Positions 6,171-11,888 of a stretch of DNA of 12,398 nucleotides are shown here, piece after piece. Location: the NCBI GenBank assembly GCA_023412515.1, contig JAEYNO010000260.1, forward strand, positions 1 to 12,398, read 5' to 3'. The first letter of the stretch is position 1. Each line of letters opens with the position of its first letter. The position numbers and the translations under genes are program-made. Below the pieces are notes generated by a model. The model was not told where the DNA came from, did no database searches, and saw nothing but the letters and a program-made list of their open reading frames with translations. The DNA is from Actinomycetes bacterium. Lineage in GTDB: Bacteria; Actinomycetota; Actinomycetes; Actinomycetales; Cellulomonadaceae.

Positions 6171-8228
6171 TCAGGCGCCCGGCAGGTCGTGCGGGACGCG
6201 CGCGTCGAGCTCGGCGAGCCACGCGGCGGCCGACGCGTCCGACGGCATGCGCCAGTCGCCGCGCGGCGACATCGTGCCGCCCGCGCTGACCTTGGGGCCG
6301 TTGGGCAGCGCCGAGCGCTTGAACTGCGACGCGAAGAACCGCCGCAGGAAGACCTCGAGCCAGCGCCGCACGGTCGGCAGGTCGTACGCCGTGCGGCGAT
6401 CCAGCGGGAACCCGGGCGGCCACGCACCGGCCGCCGCGTCGTGCCACGCGTGCCACGCGAGGAATGCGACCTTGCTGGGCCGCGTGCCGTGCCGCAGCAC
6501 CTGGTACAGCGCGAAGTCGTGCAGCGCGTACGGGCCGATCGTGTCCTCGGTGGACTGCAGCGGCTCGCCGTCGCGCACCGGCACGAGCTCGGGCGAGATC
6601 TCCTGGTCCAGGACGCGCAGCAGCACCGCGTTGGTCGCGTCGTCGAAGTGCCGCTCCCCCACGACCCACCGGATGAGGTGCTGGATGAGGGTCTTGGGCA
6701 CGCCCGCGTTCACGGCGTAGTGCGACATCTGGTCGCCGACGCCGTACGTGCACCAGCCCAGCGCGAGCTCCGAGAGGTCACCGGTGCCGAGCACGATCCC
6801 GCCGCGCTGGTTGGCGGCGCGGAACAGGTAGTCGGTGCGCAGCCCGGCCTGCACGTTCTCGAACGTGACGTCGTAGACCTCCTCGCCCGCGCCGGCGGGG
6901 TGGCCCAGGTCGGCGAGCATCTGGCGTGCGGCGGGGCGGATGTCGATCGTCTCGGCCGTCGTGCCGAGCGCGTCCATGAGCGCGAGCGCGGACGCGAGGG
7001 TCGTGCTGCTGGTCGCGAAGCCGGGCATGGTGAACGCGAGGATGTCGCTGCGGGGGCGGCCCAGCCGGTCCATGGCGTTGGCGGCGACGATGAGCGCGTG
7101 CGTCGAGTCCAGGCCGCCGGACACGCCGATGACGACCTTCGCGCCGCCGATCGCGCGCAGCCGCTGCTCGAGCCCGGAGACCTGGATGTTGTAGGCCTCG
7201 TAGCAGTCGAGCGCGAGGCGCGCCGGGTCGTCGGGCACGAACGGGAACCGGTCGACGGGCCGCCGGAGCCCGACGTCGCCGGCGGGCGGGTCGAGCGTGA
7301 ACGTCACCGTGCGGTGCGACGCCCCGGCAGGCGGCAGGCCGAGACCGCGCCGGTTGTCGTCGAACGTGCCCGTCCGCAGCCGCTCCTGGCGGATGCGGTC
7401 GAGGTCGACGTCGGCGGTCGTCAGCACGACGCCGTCGGCGAACCGCTCGCCCTCGGCCAGCAGCTCGCCCAGCTCGTAGAGCATGGTCTGGCCGTCCCAC
7501 GACAGGTCGGTCGTCGACTCCCCCTGGCCCGCGGCGGCGTACACGTAGGCGGCCTGGCAGCGCGCGGAGGCGGAGCGGACCAGCAGTCGCCGGTCCTCGG
7601 CGCGCGCGACCGTGATGGGGCTGCTCGAGAGGTTGACCAGGACCGTGGCCCCCGCGAGCGCGGCGGTCGCGCTCGGCGGCACGGGCACCCACATGTCCTC
7701 GCACACCTCGACGTGCAGCACGAGGCCGGGCACGTCGGACGCGGCGAACAGCAGGTCGGGCCCGATCGGCACGTCCTGCCCCGCGACCGTGGTGGTGCCG
7801 CGCACGTCGTCGCCCGGCGCGAACCAGCGCCGCTCGTAGAACTCGCGGTAGGTCGGCAGGTACGACTTGGGCGCGACGCCGAGCACGCGTCCGCGGTGGA
7901 CGACGACGGCGGCGTTGAGGACCCGGGTGCCGTGCGCGAGGGGCGCGCCGACGACGAGCACGGGGCGAAGGTCCCTCGACGCGGCCACGACGTCCTCGAG
8001 GGCGTCGCGCACCGCGTCCAGGAGCGCGTCCTGCAGGAAGAGGTCGTCGATCGCGTAGCCGGACAGGCAGAGCTCGGGCAGCACGGCCACGGCGACGGCG
8101 TCGTCGTGCGCGGCGCGGGCCGCGGCGACGACCGCGGCGGCGTTGCGCGCCGGGTCGGCCACCGTGACCGGCACAGTGCAGGCCGCGACGCGGGCGAACC
8201 CGTGGGCGTAGGCGGAGAGGAAGTCCAC
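6171..8228 (-). CDS. nadE: Glutamine-dependent NAD+ synthetase
   Basis: NadE makes NAD+ from nicotinic acid adenine dinucleotide, ATP and ammonia taken from glutamine, the last step of NAD synthesis in the cytosol. The 685-residue product has an N-terminal nitrilase-type glutaminase domain with the triad E52 (LPELCLSG), K121 (APKSYLP) and C176 (EVCEDMW), the same numbering as I recall for the M. tuberculosis enzyme. The C-terminal synthetase domain has the ATP-pyrophosphatase loop IGVSGGLDSTHALI (SGGLDS at 370-375) and, further on, TFENVQAGLRTDYLFRAANQ and GTGDLSELALGWCTYGVGDQ. The GTG at 8228 is chosen because it gives this exact alignment; the frame runs on upstream through the tRNA and is not coding there. 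There is no convincing Shine-Dalgarno sequence before the GTG, and a CAGACT hexamer lies six bases upstream, so the message may be leaderless. It stands apart from thrS by about 135 nt. Confidence 0.96.
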   Translation of the reverse strand: MDFLSAYAHGFARVAACTVPVTVADPARNAAAVVAAARAAHDDAVAVAVLPELCLSGYAIDDLFLQDALLDAVRDALEDVVAASRDLRPVLVVGAPLAHGTRVLNAAVVVHRGRVLGVAPKSYLPTYREFYERRWFAPGDDVRGTTTVAGQDVPIGPDLLFAASDVPGLVLHVEVCEDMWVPVPPSATAALAGATVLVNLSSSPITVARAEDRRLLVRSASARCQAAYVYAAAGQGESTTDLSWDGQTMLYELGELLAEGERFADGVVLTTADVDLDRIRQERLRTGTFDDNRRGLGLPPAGASHRTVTFTLDPPAGDVGLRRPVDRFPFVPDDPARLALDCYEAYNIQVSGLEQRLRAIGGAKVVIGVSGGLDSTHALIVAANAMDRLGRPRSDILAFTMPGFATSSTTLASALALMDALGTTAETIDIRPAARQMLADLGHPAGAGEEVYDVTFENVQAGLRTDYLFRAANQRGGIVLGTGDLSELALGWCTYGVGDQMSHYAVNAGVPKTLIQHLIRWVVGERHFDDATNAVLLRVLDQEISPELVPVRDGEPLQSTEDTIGPYALHDFALYQVLRHGTRPSKVAFLAWHAWHDAAAGAWPPGFPLDRRTAYDLPTVRRWLEVFLRRFFASQFKRSALPNGPKVSAGGTMSPRGDWRMPSDASAAAWLAELDARVPHDLPGA

Positions 8229-8234
8229 GTCGCG

Positions 8235-8240
8235 AGTCTG
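8235..8240 (-). promoter_or_regulatory. Possible -10 element giving a leaderless nadE transcript
   Basis: CAGACT on the minus strand ends six bases before the nadE GTG, the spacing expected when transcription begins at the start codon. It matches TANNNT only at the second and last positions, and no clear -35 is present. The main support is the lack of a ribosome binding site. Confidence 0.25.
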
Positions 8241-8331
8241 GCACGCGGGCTGTCGCGCCACCTGCGGCGACGCGGTCCGCGCGGGGCGGGCCGAGGCCAC
8301 CGGGGCCCGTCGCCACGCGGTGCCGGGAACG

Positions 8332-8365
8332 CAGCACGCCCCCGGCCGGAGCCGGGGGCGTGCTG
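8332..8365 (-). terminator. Hairpin terminator after tRNA-Val(CAC)
   Basis: A perfect 15-bp inverted repeat (arms 8332-8346 and 8351-8365, loop of four bases) starts six bases past the 3' end of the tRNA. There is no long T tract on the minus strand (only TT shortly after), as is usual for high-GC actinobacteria. It should separate the tRNA transcript from nadE. Confidence 0.82.
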
Positions 8366-8371
8366 TGCGGG

Positions 8372-8443
8372 TGGGCGATACTGGGTTCGAACCAGTGACC
8401 TCCTCGGTGTGAACGAGGCGCTCTACCACTGAGCCAATCGCCC
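8372..8443 (-). tRNA. tRNA-Val(CAC)
   Basis: The 72-nt minus-strand sequence folds as a complete cloverleaf. The acceptor stem is GGGCGAT/ATCGCCC with discriminator A. The D stem is GCTC/GAGC with loop AGTGGTA. The anticodon stem CCTCG/CGAGG closes loop TTCACAC, so the anticodon is CAC. The T arm is ACTGG-TTCGAAC-CCAGT. The 3' CCA is not encoded. It reads GUG codons. It differs at ten positions from the tRNA-Val(GAC) at 11724-11795, with all stem changes compensated. Confidence 0.97.
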
Positions 8444-8488
8444 GCCGTGTCGAACGGCGTGCACCACCCGTGGGCGGCACGGGAGACG

Positions 8489-8518
8489 ATGCTAGCGGAC
8501 GTCGGCCGGATCTCCGAA
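8489..8518 (-). promoter_or_regulatory. Candidate promoter of tRNA-Val(CAC)
   Basis: On the minus strand TTCGGA (8518-8513) and TAGCAT (8494-8489) are 18 nt apart. The -10 is good (TANNNT) and the -35 is weak. The predicted start would leave a leader of about 40 nt before the tRNA, much like the leader of the tRNA-Gly operon, and a small hairpin GCCGT-GTCGA-ACGGC (8444-8458) directly precedes the mature 5' end. Confidence 0.45.
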
Positions 8519-8584
8519 CCGAGCCCGCACCTAGCCCCTCGCGAGCCCGGGAAGTCGTGCAAAGCACCGCAGAAGGCGCTTACC

Positions 8585-8647
8585 GTTCACCCTCGACGCC
8601 GTGGCGAACGCTTTCCTACTGGTCAGGAAGGGTCCGGGCGGGTGAAC
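8585..8647. repeat. Inverted repeat in the spacer between tRNA-Val and the ssgB-like gene
   Basis: The divergent spacer 8444-8739 has no gene that I can support. It holds GTTCACCC at 8585-8592 and its exact complement GGGTGAAC at 8640-8647, with 47 nt between. Inside lies a small repeat, TTCCT (8613-8617) and AGGAA (8625-8629). Closer to the gene CGGCCC-GCGGT-GGGCCG (8701-8717) could form a hairpin just before its ribosome binding site. This is compatible with an operator pair for a dimeric regulator or with leader structure, but an 8-bp match over this distance can be chance. I see no clear -35/-10 pair for the plus-strand gene. Confidence 0.4.
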
Positions 8648-8739
8648 TGTGGGCACGCACCGGTCCAATGGGACATCCGTCCTGCCATGATGTGTTCTCA
8701 CGGCCCGCGGTGGGCCGCACCCCCGACAGGAGGACCCCG

Positions 8740-9168
8740 ATGGCGGATTCGTCGTACGACGTCGTCGAGGTCGTCGCCATGCAGCTGATCGGGTCGGACG
8801 CCACGGTGATCCCGGTGTCCGCCGAGCTGTCCTTCCGCACGAGCGACCCGTACACCGTCCGCGCCGTGTTCACCGGCGCGCACACGATGTCGACGTGGCT
8901 GCTCGGCCGCGAGCTGCTGGTCCAGGGCGTGCACGCCGTGGCCGACGCCCCCGCGGGAACCGGCGACGTCCAGGTCTGGCGCGACGACGACCCCGACTAC
9001 ACGCTCGTCTCGCTGTCCGGGGTCGAGGGCAGCGCGTTGCTCGCGGCACCGACCGAGCCGCTGCTGCGCTTCCTCGCCGCGACCCAGGCGCTCGTGCCCG
9101 TCGGCGACGAGTCCGACAAGATGCAGGGCGAGATCACGGCGCTCATCGCGGCGCTGCTGACCGCCTGA
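8740..9168 (+). CDS. SsgA/SsgB-family sporulation and cell division regulator
   Basis: The 142-residue product matches the SsgA-like protein family, most closely SsgB as I recall it. The alignable blocks are VIPVSAELSFRTSDPYTVRA (23-42, compare PVPAGLRY-TADPYAV), WLLGRELLVQGVHA (53-66, compare WVFARDLLAEGL), GTGDVQVW (73-80) and GVEGSALLAAPTEPLLRFL (94-112). In Streptomyces SsgB works with SsgA to place FtsZ at future sporulation septa in the cytosol. There is no signal peptide or membrane segment. The ATG at 8740 has GGAGG at 8729-8733 with ideal spacing and is one of only two ATG starts in the window. The gene stands alone, diverging from tRNA-Val(CAC) and converging on pabC. The host probably does not make aerial spores, so a role in ordinary division or cell shape is likely. 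The family call is firm; the SsgB subtype and role are inferred. Confidence 0.9.
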   Translation: MADSSYDVVEVVAMQLIGSDATVIPVSAELSFRTSDPYTVRAVFTGAHTMSTWLLGRELLVQGVHAVADAPAGTGDVQVWRDDDPDYTLVSLSGVEGSALLAAPTEPLLRFLAATQALVPVGDESDKMQGEITALIAALLTA

Positions 9169-9174
9169 CACCAC

Positions 9175-9232
9175 GCGCCGCCCCGCGGCGCACCACGACA
9201 CCGGCCGGTCCCGCCTCGTGCGGGGCCGGCCG
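9175..9232. terminator. Two tandem hairpins between the ssgB-like gene and pabC
   Basis: Six bases past the ssgB-like stop is GCGCCGC-CCC-GCGGCGC (9175-9191), a perfect 7-bp repeat. Next come arms at 9202-9214 and 9220-9232 with a 5-nt loop, 13 bp with one T-G wobble. The pair lies between convergent genes (the pabC stop is at 9240) and probably ends transcription from both sides. T tracts are absent, as elsewhere in this window. Confidence 0.7.
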
Positions 9233-9239
9233 TCGTCCG

Positions 9240-10103
9240 TCACGGGTCGAGGTCGTCCGCGAGCCGCGCGAGGAAGACGCGACGTGCCTCGACCGCGAGC
9301 GGGCCCGCGGCGACCTCGACCTCGTCGAGCCGCACGACGGGCGTGACGTTGCGGACCGACCCCGTGAGCACGAGGTGGGCGCGCCCGGCCACGACCTCGT
9401 CGAGCACGCCCCACGGCAGCTCGTCGGGCGCCGCCTCACGGACCGGGAGACCCGCCTCGCGGCCCCACAGCAGCAGCAGGTCGCGCGTGATGCCGGCGAG
9501 ACAGCCCGTCTCGAGCGAGGGCGTCAGCAGCTCGCCGCCGACCTCGACGAACACGTTCGAGCCGGTGCCCTCGCTGAGCCGGCCCCGCGTGTCGGCGAGC
9601 AGCGCCTCGTCCGCACCCGTCTCGCGCGCCCGCGCGAGCGCGACCACGTTCTCGGCGTACGACGTCGTCTTCAGCCCGGCGATCGGGGACCGCTCGTTGC
9701 GCACCCAGGGCACGCGCACGACGCGCGCGACGTCGCTCGCACCCCCGGGCGCCGCCACGACGACGACGGTCGGCCGCTGCTCGGCGGGCGCGAGGCGCTG
9801 CGACCCCATCGGGCCGGGCCCGCCCGTCACGGTGATGCGCAGCCGGCCGGCGTGGTCGCCCGCGGCCGCCAGCACGGCACGGACGCCCTCGCGCACCTCG
9901 TCGAGCGGCAGCGGGGGCAGCCCCAGGCCGTCGGCCGAACGCTGCAGGCGCTCTAGGTGCCGCGTGAGGGCGAACGCGGTGCCGTGGTGCACGCCGCACG
10001 TCTCGAAGACACCGTCCCCGACCGTCAGGCCGTGGTCGACGGCGGTGAGCACGGGCTCGTCGGGCGTGTGCAGCCGGCCACCGGCCCAGATCGCGAGGTC
10101 CAC
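9240..10103 (-). CDS. pabC: Aminodeoxychorismate lyase (class IV aminotransferase fold)
   Basis: PabC splits 4-amino-4-deoxychorismate into p-aminobenzoate and pyruvate with pyridoxal phosphate, in the cytosolic folate pathway. The 287-residue protein is fold type IV. DHGLTVGDGVFET (23-35) is the N-terminal signature, K145 in GLKTTSYAENVVAL is the likely cofactor lysine, and E178 with SEGTGSNVF (177-185) and TPSLETGCLAGITRDLLL (194-211) complete the active site. Branched-chain or D-amino acid aminotransferases share this fold, but the GLKTTSYAENV block and the pabB gene directly upstream favour PabC. The GTG at 10103 has AGGA about eight bases before it and gives a standard N-terminus (VDLAIWAGGRL). 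It follows pabB after 48 nt, so the two form an operon. Confidence 0.87.
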   Translation of the reverse strand: MDLAIWAGGRLHTPDEPVLTAVDHGLTVGDGVFETCGVHHGTAFALTRHLERLQRSADGLGLPPLPLDEVREGVRAVLAAAGDHAGRLRITVTGGPGPMGSQRLAPAEQRPTVVVVAAPGGASDVARVVRVPWVRNERSPIAGLKTTSYAENVVALARARETGADEALLADTRGRLSEGTGSNVFVEVGGELLTPSLETGCLAGITRDLLLLWGREAGLPVREAAPDELPWGVLDEVVAGRAHLVLTGSVRNVTPVVRLDEVEVAAGPLAVEARRVFLARLADDLDP

Positions 10104-10151
10104 GCGGCCATCCTGCCACCGGGGCCGGACGGCGTCAGGGTCGGTGCTGGG

Positions 10152-11240
10152 TCAGCCGCCGGACGCGAGGGCGACGAGGCGCGCGGCCTTGAGCTCCGTC
10201 TCGTCCCACTCCGCGGCGGCGTCGCTCGCCCACGTGATCCCGGCGCCCGTGCCGAACCGCAGCGTGCCGTCGCGCCACCAGAACGTGCGGATGCCGACCG
10301 CGAGCTCGGCCTCGACGGCGCCGTCGTCCCCGACCCGGACCCAGCCGACGAGACCGCAGTACGGGCCGCGCGGCGCGCGCTCGAGCTCGGCGATGACGCG
10401 CAGCGCCGAGCTCTTGGGCGCACCGGACACCGAGCCGGGCGGGTAGGTCGCGTCCAGCAGCCGCGCGAGGAGGTCGGGCGCGTGCGCGACGTCGGGCGCG
10501 AGCTCGCCCGCCACGGTCGAGACCAGGTGCACGAGCCCGGGGTGGGCCTCGGTCGCGAGCAGGTCGGTCACCGCGACCGTGCCGGGCCGGCACACGCGCT
10601 GCAGGTCGTTGCGGACGAGGTCGGTGATCATGACGTTCTCGGCGCGGTCCTTGGCGGTGAGGCCGTCGGGCGTGGCCGCCGTGCCCTTGATGGGCCCGGA
10701 CGTCACGACGCCGTCGCGCACGCGCAGGAACAGCTCGGGCGACGCCGTGACGACCCACGTGCCGGGCACGGCGCCGCCAGAGGGCACGTGCACGCCGCCC
10801 GCGTACGGCGCGGGGTTGCCGGCCGCGAGGCGCGCCCCGAGCGCCCGTGCGTCCGGCTCGTGGCCGTCGGCGGCGGCCAGCGGCGCGGACAGCACGCGGC
10901 AGAGGTTGGCCTGGTAGACGAGCCCGTCACGCACGTGAGCGCGCACGCGCTCGACCGCCGCGACGTAGGCGTCCCGGTCGAGCGACGTCGTCCACGCGCC
11001 CGGGTCCGGTCCGCGCCACGCGGCCGGGTCGGCAGCGGCACGGTCGGGCCCGACGCGCGCGAACCGCCAGGCGTCGACGCGCCCCTCGAACTCCCCCACG
11101 AGCGCCCACCAGCCGGGCGTCGCGAGCGCGTCGGGGCGCGTGCGCAGGTCGGCGTGCTCGACGACGCCGATCGCGCGACGCCCGCCGAACCACGCGACGC
11201 CGGGCGCCACGGGCGCGGGCGGGATCGCGGGGGCGGACAC
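10152..11240 (-). CDS. pabB: Aminodeoxychorismate synthase component I (PabB)
   Basis: PabB aminates chorismate to 4-amino-4-deoxychorismate using ammonia from a glutaminase partner (PabA or TrpG), which is not in this window. The 362-residue product has the chorismate-binding fold. PIKGT (183-187) contains K185, the lysine typical of PabB; anthranilate synthases have PIAGT here, so TrpE is unlikely. Then come KDRAENVMITDLVRNDL (197-213), EAHPGLVHLVSTVAGEL (231-247), YPPGSVSGAPKSSAL (266-280), AELAVGIRTF (311-320), GTGAGITWASD (330-340) and EWDETELKAARL (344-355). The protein is shorter than E. coli PabB (about 450): the N-terminal subdomain is reduced and the loop after PIKGT has only nine residues before KDRAEN. 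The GTG at 11240 has no clear ribosome binding site but a TAGGTT hexamer six bases upstream, suggesting a leaderless message. Confidence 0.92.
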   Translation of the reverse strand: MSAPAIPPAPVAPGVAWFGGRRAIGVVEHADLRTRPDALATPGWWALVGEFEGRVDAWRFARVGPDRAAADPAAWRGPDPGAWTTSLDRDAYVAAVERVRAHVRDGLVYQANLCRVLSAPLAAADGHEPDARALGARLAAGNPAPYAGGVHVPSGGAVPGTWVVTASPELFLRVRDGVVTSGPIKGTAATPDGLTAKDRAENVMITDLVRNDLQRVCRPGTVAVTDLLATEAHPGLVHLVSTVAGELAPDVAHAPDLLARLLDATYPPGSVSGAPKSSALRVIAELERAPRGPYCGLVGWVRVGDDGAVEAELAVGIRTFWWRDGTLRFGTGAGITWASDAAAEWDETELKAARLVALASGG

Positions 11241-11246
11241 GCGACC

Positions 11247-11252
11247 AACCTA
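11247..11252 (-). promoter_or_regulatory. Candidate -10 element for a leaderless pabB-pabC transcript
   Basis: TAGGTT on the minus strand fits TANNNT and ends exactly six bases before the pabB GTG. Transcription would then start at or beside the start codon, the usual arrangement of leaderless actinobacterial genes. No Shine-Dalgarno sequence is present and no -35 of note. The rest of the divergent spacer (11253-11437) shows nothing I can name. Confidence 0.5.
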
Positions 11253-11437
11253 CCGACGCGACGCACCGGACCCGCCGCGCGACCACGACGCCACGTGCTC
11301 GTGCGACGCCCCGGTGAGCGGCGCACGACGGTGCGGCGGACGCCCGGTGACCTGCGGCTGGACCGTCAGCACACTCCCCCGCGCACGTCACGCGGACACG
11401 CCGGAGGCCCGGTGTGACGACGCGCTCAGCGAGCCGG

Positions 11438-11468
11438 TTGGACTCTCCCCGAGTTTGTCGTCTAGAGT
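11438..11468 (+). promoter_or_regulatory. Promoter of the tRNA-Gly-Cys-Val operon
   Basis: TTGGAC (11438-11443) and TAGAGT (11463-11468) are good hexamers for the housekeeping sigma factor with a 19-nt spacer; taking TCTAGA as the -10 gives 17. Transcription would start near 11475, about 40 nt before tRNA-Gly. The leader holds a small hairpin CGCCG-GTGAAA-CGGCG (11487-11502). The stretch is clearly richer in A and T than its surroundings. Confidence 0.6.
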
Positions 11469-11513
11469 CTTCGACGCACCAGGAAACGCCGGTGAAACGG
11501 CGGGACTGAGCGT

Positions 11514-11585
11514 GCGGACGTGGCTCAGTGGTAGAGCATCACCTTGCCAAGGTGAGGGTCGCGGGTTCGAATCCCGTCGTCCGCT
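11514..11585 (+). tRNA. tRNA-Gly(GCC)
   Basis: A full cloverleaf of 72 nt: acceptor GCGGACG/CGTCCGC with discriminator T, D arm GCTC-AGTGGTA-GAGC, anticodon stem TCACC/GGTGA around loop TTGCCAA (anticodon GCC), T arm GCGGG-TTCGAAT-CCCGT with one G-T pair at its base. CCA is not encoded. It reads GGC and GGU and is the first gene of a three-tRNA operon. Confidence 0.97.
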
Positions 11586-11635
11586 CGGAGGCTATCCCCT
11601 TCGGCGTCACCGCCGTCGTGGACTGCGGTCTCAGC

Positions 11636-11706
11636 GGTGGAGTGGCCGAGAGGCGAGGCAGCGGCCTGCAAAGCCGTATACACGGGTTCGAATCCCGTCT
11701 CCACCT
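11636..11706 (+). tRNA. tRNA-Cys(GCA)
   Basis: 71 nt with acceptor GGTGGAG/CTCCACC and discriminator T (U73, an identity element for cysteine). The anticodon stem GCGGC/GCCGT closes loop CTGCAAA, giving GCA. The T arm is CACGGG-TTCGAAT-CCCGT. It follows tRNA-Gly after 50 nt. CCA is not encoded. Confidence 0.96.
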
Positions 11707-11723
11707 CGTAGCACACCCCACAC

Positions 11724-11795
11724 GGGCGATTGGCGCAGCGGTAGCGCGCTTCCCTGACACGGAAGAGGTCACTGGTTCGATCCCAGTATCGCCCA
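11724..11795 (+). tRNA. tRNA-Val(GAC)
   Basis: 72 nt with acceptor GGGCGAT/ATCGCCC and discriminator A, D arm GCGC-AGCGGTA-GCGC, anticodon stem CTTCC/GGAAG around CTGACAC (anticodon GAC), T arm ACTGG-TTCGATC-CCAGT. It lies 17 nt after tRNA-Cys and ends the operon. It reads GUC and GUU, complementing the CAC valine tRNA at 8372-8443. Confidence 0.97.
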
Positions 11796-11800
11796 CCAGC

Positions 11801-11829
11801 AAGGCCCCAGGTCATCGACCTGGGGCCTT
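11801..11829. terminator. Hairpin terminator after the tRNA operon
   Basis: A perfect 13-bp inverted repeat, AAGGCCCCAGGTC (11801-11813) and GACCTGGGGCCTT (11817-11829) around three bases, starts five bases after tRNA-Val(GAC). Its A/T ends (AA...TT) help on both strands, so it probably also ends the converging glycosyltransferase transcript, whose stop is at 11889. Confidence 0.85.
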
Positions 11830-11888
11830 CGTGGTTCTGGGGCACTCGACCCCCCCGCGTCCGCCGGCGAACGCGCGCCCGGCGCAGC

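Noticed and set aside
3105..8432. A very long open frame on the plus strand opposite the PIM operon and nadE
   Set aside because: It is the antisense image of confirmed genes. Its translation is low-complexity (R, D, E, V, H-rich) with no family motif, and it even runs into the tRNA. High GC content removes stop codons in such frames.
10152..11240. Anthranilate or isochorismate synthase instead of PabB
   Set aside because: PIKGT with K185 and the adjacent pabC point to aminodeoxychorismate synthase; TrpE would have PIAGT.
11241..11513. A small gene between pabB and tRNA-Gly
   Set aside because: The open frames there lack ribosome binding sites, run through the tRNA region and have shadow-like composition.
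11514..11829. A phage or island attachment site at the tRNA cluster
   Set aside because: No integrase, no partial tRNA repeat and no change of composition are visible; the following gene is an ordinary glycosyltransferase.
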